Shown in pieces: positions 46,427 to 54,807 of a stretch of DNA of 64,000 bases. The stretch's first letter is position 1. Every line of letters begins with the position of its first letter. Source of the DNA: Antarctobacter aquimaris (GTDB lineage: Bacteria; Pseudomonadota; Alphaproteobacteria; Rhodobacterales; Rhodobacteraceae). The translations under genes and the position numbers were made by a program. The stretch covers positions 62,001 through 126,000 of the forward strand of contig NZ_FXYF01000004.1 in assembly GCF_900184945.1 (NCBI RefSeq). The letters are read 5' to 3'. The notes beneath the pieces are model-generated. The model made no database searches. It saw only the letters and a list, made by a program, of their open reading frames with translations, and was not told the DNA's origin.

Positions 46427-46612
46427 GAGTCGCGGCACCCCTTGAAAGTCCCAAGGATCAGCCTAAGGCGATCCCGCGGCGCGCCGTCCGACATTTTCGG
46501 ACAATGTTTGGGCAAAGCCTCCAGAACCTCGACCGCCCGGTCGATTTTGCATTTGATTTGTTCGGTGCTACGCTCGAACACTCGGGGGCAGCCTCAGACC
46601 GCAACGGGAATC
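46427..46612. promoter_or_regulatory. Divergent qhpG-qhpR promoter region
   Basis: A 186-bp intergenic region between divergent genes. It contains an inverted repeat GTCCGA-catt-TCGGAC-like at 46486-46502 (arms GTCCGA/TCGGAC, 5-nt loop) and AT-richer stretches near 46545-46575 toward qhpR. Control by the AraC-type QhpR is expected from Paracoccus, but I cannot identify its site with confidence. Confidence 0.45.
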
Positions 46613-47626
46613 ATGGCCGACTCAGCCCAGATCGTCTCATCCGTGATCCGCGATCCGATTCGCGTTGCCCTCGACCTGGGGGGAGATGCCGACAGCCTCT
46701 GTTCCGCCGCCCGGATCGACAGCGCGACCCTGTCGGGCGGCGCGCCCTCGCTGCCGCTGCGCTGTTTCGTGGCGCTGAACCAGCTGGCCGCCAAGCAGCT
46801 GCGCGCGCCGCATTTCGGCCGCCTCGTCGGCAGCCGGTTCGAGGTCGCCAACATCGGCGAGGTCGGCCGCGCCGCCATGGCCGCGCCCTCGCTGGGCGCC
46901 GCCTTGCGATTGATGGAGCGCGCCTTTGCCACGGTGCAAAGCGAAACCGAGCTGCATCTCGACGTCACCGACGGCGTCGCCTGCCTGTCCTATCGCATCC
47001 TCGATCCCAACATCTGGCCGCGCGACCAGGACGCCGAACTGACGCTGGGCGTGTTCCGGCAACTGGTGCTCCAGGCCGCCGGACCCGGCTACCGGCCGCT
47101 GGGCCTCAGCTTTGAACACCCCGCCGGCGGGGCCGAACGGCGCAGCGGCGGCGATCCCGGTTGCCCGGTCAGCTACGACGCCGAAACCAACGCGCTTTGC
47201 TTTCACGCCCGCCTGCTGGACCGCGCCATGCCGGGCAGCCATCGCGACCAGTATCAGCGCATGGCCACGGTGCTGACCGCCGCCGCCCAGCGGCTGGAGC
47301 GCGACGGCAGCGTGACCGCCCGCGTCCGGCGCGAGATCCTGCGCAACCTCGGGCAGGTCGCCGTCGATCAGACCGCCATCGCCCAGCGCCTGGGCATGTC
47401 GCGCCGCAGCCTGCGGCGGCACCTGGCGGACGAGGGCACCAGCTTTGCCGACATCCTGGGTGACTGCCGCGATGGCCAGGCGCGCATCCTGCTGCGCGAC
47501 ACCCGGCTGACCATCCCCGAGATCGCCGACCGGCTGGACTACTCCGAGGCCAGCGGCTTTGAACGCGCGTTCCGGCGGCGCACCGGGCAGACCCCTTCGG
47601 CCTTTCGCAAATCCGCCACCGGCTGA
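46613..47626 (+). CDS. qhpR: QhpR, AraC-family activator of the amine dehydrogenase operon
   Basis: A 337-residue AraC-type regulator: an N-terminal Arabinose_bd-like/OruR-type domain (about 20-200) and a C-terminal double HTH (AIAQRLGMSRRSLRRHLADEG by region 245-265; ARILLRDTRLTIPEIADRLDYSEASGFERAFRR by region). Position and family match QhpR of Paracoccus denitrificans, which activates qhp genes in response to primary amines. Long upstream in-frame extensions antisense to qhpG are discarded; ATG at 46613. Confidence 0.88.
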   Translation: MADSAQIVSSVIRDPIRVALDLGGDADSLCSAARIDSATLSGGAPSLPLRCFVALNQLAAKQLRAPHFGRLVGSRFEVANIGEVGRAAMAAPSLGAALRLMERAFATVQSETELHLDVTDGVACLSYRILDPNIWPRDQDAELTLGVFRQLVLQAAGPGYRPLGLSFEHPAGGAERRSGGDPGCPVSYDAETNALCFHARLLDRAMPGSHRDQYQRMATVLTAAAQRLERDGSVTARVRREILRNLGQVAVDQTAIAQRLGMSRRSLRRHLADEGTSFADILGDCRDGQARILLRDTRLTIPEIADRLDYSEASGFERAFRRRTGQTPSAFRKSATG

Positions 47627-47714
47627 TCCGCCTCAATCCGGCTTGACCCGTCCCCCCCTGCGCGGCGACAAGCGCGGGACACCGCAACGCGCCGCATCCC
47701 CAAGGAGACGCCCC

Positions 47715-48527
47715 ATGCCGAAACTCAAGAAACTGCTGATCACGGGGGCCGGCGGCAACCTGGGCAAGGTCTGCCGCAACGGCCTGACCGGGATCGCCGA
47801 GACCATCCGCATCAGCGACCGCCCCGGCGCCGATCTCGGCCCCGCCGCCGCACACGAGGAAATCGTGACCTGCGACCTGGGCGACAAGGCCGCCGTCGAG
47901 GCGCTGGTCGACGGCTGCGACGGCATCGTCCACATGGGCGGCCAGTCGATCGAAGGCACCTGGGACAAGGTGCGCAACGCCAACATCGACGGGGTGTTCC
48001 ACCTCTACGAGGGCGCGCGCAAATCCTCGGTCACGCCGCGCATCGTCTTTGCCAGCTCGAACCACGCCATCGGCTTTTACCAGCAGACCGAACGGCTGGA
48101 CGCCAACAGCACCCCGCGCCCCGACAGCCTCTACGGCGTGTCCAAGGTGTTTGGCGAGGCCATGGCCAGCATGTACCACGACAAGTTCGGGATCGAGACC
48201 GCCTCGATCCGCATCGGGTCCTGCTTTCCCGAGCCGATCAACCACCGGATGCTGGCCACCTGGCTCAGCTTTGACGATTTCACCCGGCTGATCGAACGCA
48301 TCTTCACCGTGCCGCGCCTGGGCTGCCCGGTGATCTACGGCGCCTCGGCCAACCCCGAAAGCTGGTGGGACAACCGCGAGGTCGCCTACATCGGCTGGCA
48401 TCCGCAGGACAGTGCCGAGGTGTTCCGCGCCAAGCTGGACGCCCGGATGTCGCCGCCGCCCAAGGACGATGCGACCGCGCTCTACCACGGCGGGGCCTTC
48501 TGCGCCGACGGCATCCACGAGGACTGA
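47715..48527 (+). CDS. udh: Uronate dehydrogenase (NAD-dependent epimerase/dehydratase family)
   Basis: A 270-residue short-chain-type dehydrogenase that would oxidise D-galacturonate or D-glucuronate to the aldarolactone with NAD+. Visible: nucleotide-binding TGAGGNLGK (10-18), the CDL and HMGGQS segments, S114/S115 and the active-site Y140-x3-K144 (YGVSK). Length and the extended WWDN/GWHPQDSAE C-terminus match the Agrobacterium/Pseudomonas uronate dehydrogenases. AAGGAG precedes the start. No other uronate genes are nearby. Confidence 0.82.
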   Translation: MPKLKKLLITGAGGNLGKVCRNGLTGIAETIRISDRPGADLGPAAAHEEIVTCDLGDKAAVEALVDGCDGIVHMGGQSIEGTWDKVRNANIDGVFHLYEGARKSSVTPRIVFASSNHAIGFYQQTERLDANSTPRPDSLYGVSKVFGEAMASMYHDKFGIETASIRIGSCFPEPINHRMLATWLSFDDFTRLIERIFTVPRLGCPVIYGASANPESWWDNREVAYIGWHPQDSAEVFRAKLDARMSPPPKDDATALYHGGAFCADGIHED

Positions 48528-48541
48528 GGCAACCCGCGTCT

Positions 48542-48555
48542 TGACGCCGGTCAAG
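48542..48555. promoter_or_regulatory. FNR/CRP-family-type palindrome upstream of the HemG-like gene
   Basis: TTGAC-gccg-GTCAA, part of the longer palindrome CTTGAC-gccg-GTCAAG (48541-48556), matches the TTG-N8-CAA half-site layout of FNR/DNR/NnrR regulators. It is centred about 62 bp before the start codon at 48611, a position suited to redox or NO control. Binding is inferred. Confidence 0.55.
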
Positions 48556-48610
48556 GCGCGCCGCTCTCCCGTCTGGCAGATTGCCCGCAACTGCCATCCA
48601 GGGGGACGCC

Positions 48611-49147
48611 ATGAAACTGCTGATCGCCTACGCCTCGACCGAAGGACAGACGCGCAAGATCGCCCGCCACGTTGCCGACCGCCTGGCCGATGCCGGTCAC
48701 ATGGTCGAACTGGTGGGCCTGACGGACGCCGGGGACATCGACCTGCACCGCTTTGACCGGGTGATCCTGGCCGCCTCGGTCCACCTGGGCAACTACCAGC
48801 CCGAAATCGCCCATTTCATCGAGGACCGCGCCGCGGCGCTGAACGGCCGCAAGTGCCTGTTCCTCTCCGTCTCGCTGGCCGCCGCCGGGCACGAGGCCGA
48901 GGACTGGCGCGGGCTGGAACACATCGTGCGGGATTTCCTCGACGCCACCGGGTGGGAGCCGGACCGCGTCGCGCAGGTCGCCGGGGCCTACAAGCCCTCG
49001 GAATACGACATCTTCCGCCGCTTCGTCATGAAGCGCATCCTGGCCACCCGGGACCCGCACGCCGATCCGGGCACCGACAAGGAATACACCGACTGGCCCG
49101 CGCTGGACGCGCTGGTTGACGGCTGGGTCGCGGAAAAACCCGCCTGA
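48611..49147 (+). CDS. hemG: Flavodoxin-domain protein, HemG-like protoporphyrinogen oxidase
   Basis: A 178-residue flavodoxin-fold protein: FMN phosphate loop YASTEGQTRKIA (8-19), ILAASVHLGNYQPEIAHF, and the HemG-type C-terminal KPSEYDIFRRFVMKRI. HemG uses quinones to oxidise protoporphyrinogen IX without oxygen. A general flavodoxin role is an alternative because HemG proteins carry a family-specific loop that I cannot confirm by eye. A TTGAC-N4-GTCAA box lies upstream. Confidence 0.75.
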   Translation: MKLLIAYASTEGQTRKIARHVADRLADAGHMVELVGLTDAGDIDLHRFDRVILAASVHLGNYQPEIAHFIEDRAAALNGRKCLFLSVSLAAAGHEAEDWRGLEHIVRDFLDATGWEPDRVAQVAGAYKPSEYDIFRRFVMKRILATRDPHADPGTDKEYTDWPALDALVDGWVAEKPA

Positions 49148-49149
49148 GC

Positions 49150-49365
49150 CCTCGGCCCGCCCGCAGCAAGGCCACCTGCGCCTCTGCCGCCGCGGGCCAG
49201 GTCACCAGGATCACCGCGCAGCCCTCGCATCCCGCCTGCGCCAGCGCCGTTTCCCGCACATCTTCGTCGGCCAGCCGGTCATGAAAGATCGCCTCCGCCT
49301 CCTGCAACCGCTCGACCGCGCGCAGGGTCATGGGGTCGCCCCCCGGCGCTGCGCCGACCAGAGAG
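49150..49365 (-). pseudogene. Fragment of uroporphyrinogen-III C-methyltransferase (cobA/cysG)
   Basis: Reading the minus strand from about 49365, a broken frame gives QVSLVGAAPGGDP, then MTLRAVERLQEAEAIFHDRLADEDV by region. This is the N-terminal signature of SUMT enzymes, which make precorrin-2 for sirohaem, the cofactor of nitrite reductase. The methyltransferase core is absent and the frame degenerates after about 60 residues. Part of the decayed nitrate-assimilation remnant. Confidence 0.7.
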
Positions 49366-49369
49366 ACCT

Positions 49370-49690
49370 GCCCAACGCGCGGCCCGCCGCCATGGCGTCC
49401 TTGATCATCCCCGCCAGCCCGGCGATTGCCTCGGCCGTCTCGCCCGTCATCCGGAGCAGCATCAGCAGCGAGCTCACCGCCTCGGCGTGGCCACTTCGCC
49501 CAGCATCAGCGTCATGTCATCGGGCACCTCACCCTGCGGCAGCGACCGCAACCGCCCCGGCCCCCGGTCCAGCGTTCCGACAGGCTCATTCGCCCTCTTG
49601 ATCGCGCTGCCGATGGCGGCAAGACGGCAACGGCCGAGGAAGGGCCCACCCGCCCGCCGGGTAGGCCAGGTCAAAGATCAGCGCCTCGCG
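49370..49690 (-). pseudogene. Fragment of a TrpD-like glycosyltransferase-family gene
   Basis: Two frames on the minus strand together give LRSLPQGEVPDDMTLMLGEVA and then HAEAVSSLLMLLRMTGETAEAIAGLAG by region, resembling the N-terminal helical domain of anthranilate-phosphoribosyltransferase-like proteins. A frameshift near 49495 joins them. The catalytic part is missing. Such genes occur near nitrate/nitrite assimilation genes in related bacteria (recalled, not checked). Confidence 0.5.
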
Positions 49691-49799
49691 CATGTGGCTG
49701 AGGTCGACCCCATCGTGGATCAGGCCAAAGAACCCGGTGCGGTCGCCGTGTCCTTGACGACAAGACCGGCAGGCTGGCGGGTCCGCGTCGCCCCCCCTG

Positions 49800-50420
49800 G
49801 CCTGCTCATAGAGCGGCGCGGCCGAAGAGATGCCCGTCGACCTCCAGGCATTCACCCGCGGCCAGCACGTCCGGGTCCGATGTCAGCGTCTGCGCATCCA
49901 CCACGATGCCGCGACCGCCTCGATACCGGCGCGTTGGCCAGCCGGATCTCGGGGTGGATGCCCACAGCCTTGAACACGAGGTCGGCCACCAGCCCGGTGT
50001 TGTCCTGCACGAGCACGCGCTCGACACGGTCCTTGCCCAGGGGCGCGGCGGCAGCGACCTTGGTCACAACCTCGATGCCGCGCGCCTCCAGGTCCTTGCG
50101 CGGCAGGTCGCCCGTTGCCGGGTCGAGCTGACGCTCCAGCAGGTGCAGCGCCGTGACCTCCCGGCCGCGTTCATGCAGGCCCCCGCCCATGACCACCGCC
50201 TTTCCGCCCTTGGCAGAGGCCTCGATCATCGCGTTGGTGTCGTCGAGATCGCGGTATGTGACCTCGCCCTTCAGGTCCCGCCCCTCGACCGGGATGATGA
50301 AGGGGGCCGACCCGGTGGCGATCAGCAGCTTGTCGCGCCGTTCTGCCCGTGCCCCCCCCTGGCGGCGCGGTCGATCCGGGTGACGTGCTCGCCGACCCGG
50401 CAGGTGATGCCATGCGCTCA
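49800..50420 (-). pseudogene. Fragment of NAD(P)H nitrite reductase large subunit (nirB)
   Basis: The minus strand has a recognisable NirB N-terminal flavoprotein segment: VGEHVTRIDRAAR in one frame, then DKLLIATGSAPFIIPVEGRD, TYRDLDDTNAMI, VVMGGGL, QLDPATGDLPRKDLEARGIEV and LVQDNTG in another, then SDPDVLAAGECLEVDGHLFG in a third. The frame changes, the damaged second nucleotide-binding loop (GGGLHERG) and the lack of the sirohaem half show a dead gene. Confidence 0.8.
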
Positions 50421-50569
50421 GCGGTTCGTCCAGCGGCAGCGCCGAGCGCAGCGCCGGCTTGGTCGCGGTGGCCGACAGACCGGCGGAAAACAGCGTTTCG
50501 TTGCGCTGTTCGACCATGGTGTAGGGCCTGGCCCGCTTGGCGGCCTTGGCCTGCGCGTCCTCGTGCAGG

Positions 50570-50800
50570 GTGACCGCCTCGGCCCGGAGTTGCGCCGGAC
50601 CGGGCACCGCCAGCAGGCGCCACAGCTCCGTCATCCGGTCCCGCGGGTTGACCCCGGCGGCGGCCTTCAGCGCCGGGGTGATCCAGCTCAGGCCCGGCAC
50701 CCGGAACCATGTGTCAGCGGCGTTGATGCGGGTGAACAGGCGCGCGCGCCGGGCCTCGCTTGTGGCATAGCTCGGGTCGATGGCGGTCGTGTCTGCGGTC
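50570..50800 (-). pseudogene. Fragment of nitrate ABC transporter permease (nrtB)
   Basis: The minus strand reads IDPSYATSEARRARLFTRINAADTWFRVPGLSWITPALKAAAGVNPRDRMTELWRLLAVPGPAQ by region, close to the N-terminal part of NrtB/NasE permeases as I recall it. The membrane domain that should follow is missing, and the sequence passes within about 170 bp into nirB-like sequence, implying a large internal deletion. Confidence 0.6.
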
Positions 50801-50944
50801 TCCTGTGCCGCCGGTCAGCGTGGCGGCCCCCGGGAATGCATGTGCTGCGGTGGCGGTTGCGCGCGCGGGGAGCGGGGCGCCCGCGGCCGGGGACGGTGGG
50901 CGGGGCGTCGCGCTTGCGCGCGCGCCGTCCCCCGGCCCGCGGCA

Positions 50945-51590
50945 TCAGCCCTTGACCTCGGTGCCGACCACCGCCTGCACGCCCTTCAGGCCGATCGGCA
51001 GACTGTCGAGGCAGGCGCTTGGCGTGCGGCCGGGGTCGGCGCCGTGTAGCCGTCGCCCTCCCGGGGGAAATCGGCCGCGTCGGCCAGTCCCTCGTCGACC
51101 GGCCGGCGCGCCGCCTGCAAACAGGTTTCGGGGCGGGAGACCTTGCGCGCCACCTCGTCGCACCAGCTGTCCGGCTGGGCTTCCGGGATCTGCGCCCAGC
51201 GGCGCATCTGCGTCAGCTCCCACACCGCGTCCGAATAGAACGGTCAGGTCGCCTTGTGGCGGAAGAACTTGACGTCGGGAATGTCCCGCTTGTCGCCCCT
51301 CTCGAACTCAAAAAGCCGGTCATCGCGTTGGCGATCGCCTCGGCATCGGCGCCCCCGATTTCCGGCCGCGCCACGATCTCCACCGCCTGCGCGGTTGGCG
51401 TTGTCGTTCTCGTCCGGCCAGATGGCAGCCGAGATGCGCCGCGCCGGCCCCGCCTGCCGCACCGGAGCGTCGTGCTGCCGTGCTCCGACCGGATCGCGCG
51501 CGCCTTGGGCGCCGCGGGGTCGTCGCAACGGCGGACAGGGCCGCGCCGTGGCGCCGCCCAGTTGCGGTGTGCCTCGGGTCGACAGGGCGC
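50945..51590 (-). pseudogene. Frameshifted remnant of nitrate-binding protein (nrtA)
   Basis: Minus-strand segments in three frames rebuild the NrtA C-terminal half: EIVARPEIGGADAEAIANAMT, FEFERGDKRDIPDVKFFRHKA, a stop at about 51247, WELTQMRRWAQIPEAQPDSWCDEVARKV, DEGLADAADFP, DGYTAPTP and LPIGLKGVQAV, each by region, ending at 50945. At least three frameshifts and a stop codon are needed, so no functional protein is made. The N-terminal half is gone. Confidence 0.8.
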
Positions 51591-51610
51591 GCGTCAACGG
51601 ACGCGCGCCC
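51585..51610 (-). terminator. fliC terminator hairpin
   Basis: A perfect 11-bp stem (GGGCGCGCGTC / GACGCGCGCCC) with an AACG loop begins 8 nt beyond the fliC stop on the minus strand. No T-tract follows, but stem strength and position fit a terminator. Confidence 0.75.
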
Positions 51611-51618
51611 GCCGCGTG

Positions 51619-52947
51619 TTACTTGAACAGCGACAGCAGCGACTGCGGTGCCTGGTTGGCGATCGACAGCGCCTGCACGCCCAGCTGCTGCTGCACCTGG
51701 AGCGCCTGCAGACGGGCCGAAGCCTCTTCCATGTCGGCATCGACCAGGGCGCCGATACCCGATTTCAGCGCATCGGTCAGCGACGACACAAAGGCCGCCT
51801 GGGTTTCGATCCGGCCCTGCGCCGAACCGAAGGCGGCGGCCGAGTCGATGGCGATCTGGATCAGCGTCTCGACCTCGGTCAGGGCCGCGTCCACGCCGGT
51901 CTGGGTCGTGACGTCGATGTTGGCCAGTTCCTCCAGCCGGCCGCCGACGGTGGTGTCGGTGGTGGCATAGCTGCGCACCTGCACCGAGAAGTTGTCGCCG
52001 GTGTTGTTGGCGCCGGTGAAGTTGATCTGGTTTGCGCTGGTTCCACTGACCGCCGCCGCGATGCCCAGACCGTCGGTGATCGACGAATTGTCCGAGACGT
52101 ACTTGTTGAAGGCCGCGACCAGGCCCGCGGCCACGTCCGCCTCGGTATCGCCGTCGCGGGCGACATAGGTGATCTCCTGCGCGCCGGCGGTTGCGGTGGT
52201 GTTGAAGGTGGTCAGCCCACCCGCGCCCGCGGTGATCTCGATCGAGAAACCGGTGCCGGCGGCGACCTCCGCGGTGCCCGCGCCCGCGGCCTGGCCGACG
52301 ACGGCCAGCGTGGTGGGCTGCACGGCCGCACCGGTCAGCGCGACAGCGGCGGTGTTGGCCGCACCCGACAGCGCGTCCGTACCGACCGCCACCGCCGCGG
52401 CCGAGGCCACGTTGATCGACGACGCCCCCACACCCAGGTCCTGCTTGTTCACGGTGATGTCGGAGGCGGTCACCCCGGTGCCGGACCGGTCGAGCGAGGC
52501 CAGCACGTTGATCCGACCCGTCCCTGCGGTCTTTGCGGTGTTCGACAGCAGGTTCAGGCCGTTGAACTGCGCCGCGCCGACCACTGCGGCGATCTGGTCG
52601 CGCAGCGCATTGATGTCGGCCTGGATCTTGCCGCGATCGACGTTTTCCTCCTGGGCGGCAACGATGCGGCCCTTGATCTCGGTCAGCAGGTCGGTCGTCG
52701 TCTCGGCCGCCTGGCGGGCGACGGCGACGGTCGACTGGCCCAGGTTGAGACTGTCGGAGATGCCTTTGAAGCCCTTCACGTCCGCTTCCATCACCTTGGA
52801 GATGGCCCAGACGGCAGAATTGTCCTTGGCGGTGGCGACGCGCTTGCCGGTCGAGATCTCCGACTGCGTGTCCAATAGGTTGGCGTTGATGGATTTGAGG
52901 GTTTGCAGCGCCACCATGGCGCCGTTGTTCGTCAGGATGCTAGACAT
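51619..52947 (-). CDS. fliC: Flagellin
   Basis: A 442-residue flagellin. The N-terminal D0/D1 helices are typical (SSILTNNGAMVALQTLKSINANL by region, STGKRVATAKDNSAVWAIS), and so are the C-terminal ones (LQALQVQQQLGVQALSIANQAPQSLLSLF by region). The centre is Ala/Thr/Gly-rich and variable. There is no signal peptide, as expected for type III export. The gene is intact but stands alone: no flagellar partner is within the window, the decayed nitrate genes lie on one side and the polyol operon on the other. Confidence 0.97.
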   Translation of the reverse strand: MSSILTNNGAMVALQTLKSINANLLDTQSEISTGKRVATAKDNSAVWAISKVMEADVKGFKGISDSLNLGQSTVAVARQAAETTTDLLTEIKGRIVAAQEENVDRGKIQADINALRDQIAAVVGAAQFNGLNLLSNTAKTAGTGRINVLASLDRSGTGVTASDITVNKQDLGVGASSINVASAAAVAVGTDALSGAANTAAVALTGAAVQPTTLAVVGQAAGAGTAEVAAGTGFSIEITAGAGGLTTFNTTATAGAQEITYVARDGDTEADVAAGLVAAFNKYVSDNSSITDGLGIAAAVSGTSANQINFTGANNTGDNFSVQVRSYATTDTTVGGRLEELANIDVTTQTGVDAALTEVETLIQIAIDSAAAFGSAQGRIETQAAFVSSLTDALKSGIGALVDADMEEASARLQALQVQQQLGVQALSIANQAPQSLLSLFK

Positions 52948-53268
52948 ATTCTTGCCCTTGCTTTTCGAAAGCGCGTTTTGGCGCCGGTTTCATTTGCCGC
53001 GATCGACATTTTCTGACGTCGTTCTGACGGATGCAGTCCGAACTCCTTGCCGGCCTGCGCCACCGCTTCAGGTGCGAGGCCAACCTCGCGCTTTCGTATG
53101 AACAGAAGCCTAAAAGCCTCTTCTTGCTTGCCTAGAATTTGTCTGAAACCGGAAGCATCGCCGCGGGGCCCCCGCAACGACATCGCGCGCGCAGGGGTCT
53201 GTCCCTGCGCGCGCGTCCGGGGCCTGCACCCCTGTCCTGCTCGAAAATTCGTGACTGCGGTCCGGGCG
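52948..53268. other. 321-bp gene-free stretch between mtlK and fliC
   Basis: It contains the 13-bp-stem hairpin at 53184-53215 behind mtlK and, nearer fliC, an AT-richer leader. A tandem pair of CGTCAGAA-type motifs sits at about 53010-53035 on the minus strand. I could not identify a convincing sigma-28 promoter for fliC. Confidence 0.6.
53184..53215 (-). terminator. Terminator hairpin of the polyol operon
   Basis: A perfect 13-bp stem (CGCGCGCGCAGGG / CCCTGCGCGCGCG) with a 6-nt loop lies 53 nt past the mtlK stop on the minus strand. It is the strongest hairpin in the intergenic region and probably ends the smo operon transcript. Confidence 0.75.
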
Positions 53269-54738
53269 TCAGCCCAGGTAGGCGCGCAGCGCCGCCTCGG
53301 TGCCCTCGGCCCAGATCCGCGTCAGCGCCTCGGCAAAGGCGGCGGAGAACCGGGCGTCGTCGGCCAGCTTGCCGTAGAAATGGCGCTGTTCCAGCCAGGC
53401 CTGCGGGCTCTCGCGCGCCTCGATCGACGCCTTGACCAGGTCGTCCCAGACCGGATCGTTGGCGATGATCTCGGATCCGTCCTCGCGCGTGCCGTAGCAC
53501 ATCCGCGCCCACAGCGCCTGGCTCAGCGCCAGCCCCTGCAACGGCGTGCCGGCGGCCACCGCGTCGCGGATCACCGGCAGCACCGCGCCGGTGTGGCGGG
53601 ACGACCCGTCAAAGGCCACGCGGCGCACGGTGTCGATGATCCTGGGGTTGGAGAACCGTTCGTCGATCAGGTCGACATAGGCCTGCGGGGTCATGCCCGG
53701 CACCGCGTGCACATGCGGCGCGATCTCGTCCAGCGCCACCTTGCGCAGCAGCCCGCGGATCAGCGGATGCGCCATCGCGCCGTCGATCGACTCGATGCCC
53801 AGGATCTCGGCCGGGGCGGCGATGATCTGGTGGCCGCCATTCAGCATCCGCAGCTTCATCGCCTCGTAGTCATGCACCAGGTCGGTGATCGTGGCGCCGA
53901 CCTGTTCCCAGGCCGGCCGCCCGGCGCAGAACTTGTCCTCGATCACCCACTGGCGGTAATTCTCGTGCGTGACCGGCACGTCGTCGTCGATGCCGAATTC
54001 GCGCACCAGCGCCAGTTCGCGCGGGCCGGTCGCCGGCACGATGCAATCCACCATCGAATTGGGGAACGTGACCTCGGCGGCGATCCAGTCCGCCAGCGCC
54101 GGATCGGCGAGGCGCGCGAGGCCCAGCACAACCTCTTCCAGCTTGGTGCCGTTGCCCGGCAGGTTGTCGCAGCTCTGGCAGGTGAACGGACCCGCGCCGC
54201 TGTCGCGCCGCTTGCGCAGCGCGGCGATCATCGCGCCAAAGGCGGTGCGCGGCGTGTCCAGGTTGGCCACGTCGTGCCGGATGTCCGGATGCGTGGGGTC
54301 AAAGCTCTTGGTCGCGGGGTCCAGGTAATAGCCACCCTCGGTCACCGTCAGCGCGACGATGCGGATCGCCGGATCGGCCATCTTCTCGATCAGCGGGCCG
54401 TTGCCCTCGACGATCGGCACGTAGTCGATCATCGCCCCCACCACCTCGGCCGAGGATCCCTTGGGGTCCAGCTCGATCAGCGTGGTCAGGTAATCCTGGT
54501 TCGCCATCTTCTCGCGCATCGCCGCGTCGTAGGCGCGGACGCCCGCGCCGACGATGGCCCAGTCGTGCGCCTGCCCCTGCTGCATCAGCCGGTGCAGATA
54601 CCACGCCTGGTGCCCGCGGTGGAAATTCCCCAGCCCGATGTGCACGATCCCGGGGGTCAGGGCCGAACGGTCGTAGGTCGGCACCAGAACGCCCTCGGGC
54701 AGGTCGGATAGATTGGCGGCACAAAGCTTGATCGCCAT
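53269..54738 (-). CDS. mtlK: Mannitol 2-dehydrogenase (long-chain polyol dehydrogenase)
   Basis: A 489-residue NAD-dependent enzyme oxidising D-mannitol (and D-arabitol) to the 2-ketose. Family marks: N-terminal GLGNFHRGHQAWY (35-47) for nucleotide binding, TVTEGGYY, and the catalytic K295-x4-N300-x2-H303 in KLRMLNGGHQ. Length matches Rhodobacter MtlK (polyol-specific long-chain dehydrogenase). It is the last gene of the smo operon here, 69 bp after smoS; a xylulokinase gene does not follow. Confidence 0.95.
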   Translation of the reverse strand: MAIKLCAANLSDLPEGVLVPTYDRSALTPGIVHIGLGNFHRGHQAWYLHRLMQQGQAHDWAIVGAGVRAYDAAMREKMANQDYLTTLIELDPKGSSAEVVGAMIDYVPIVEGNGPLIEKMADPAIRIVALTVTEGGYYLDPATKSFDPTHPDIRHDVANLDTPRTAFGAMIAALRKRRDSGAGPFTCQSCDNLPGNGTKLEEVVLGLARLADPALADWIAAEVTFPNSMVDCIVPATGPRELALVREFGIDDDVPVTHENYRQWVIEDKFCAGRPAWEQVGATITDLVHDYEAMKLRMLNGGHQIIAAPAEILGIESIDGAMAHPLIRGLLRKVALDEIAPHVHAVPGMTPQAYVDLIDERFSNPRIIDTVRRVAFDGSSRHTGAVLPVIRDAVAAGTPLQGLALSQALWARMCYGTREDGSEIIANDPVWDDLVKASIEARESPQAWLEQRHFYGKLADDARFSAAFAEALTRIWAEGTEAALRAYLG

Positions 54739-54807
54739 GGGGTCCTCACAGGCTGGCCGGGGGGTGTCCCCGGTCTCGGTCTTGTTTGCGTGCGGCGGGA
54801 TGCGCGG

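Noticed and set aside
45167-46612. N-terminal extension of QhpR by about 480 codons
   Set aside because: It runs antisense to qhpG and has no protein character; the AraC-type protein starts at 46613.
49150-51590. Possible set of novel small genes in the damaged region
   Set aside because: Short frames there match pieces of NrtA, NrtB, NirB and SUMT in shifting frames, so they are remnants, not new genes.
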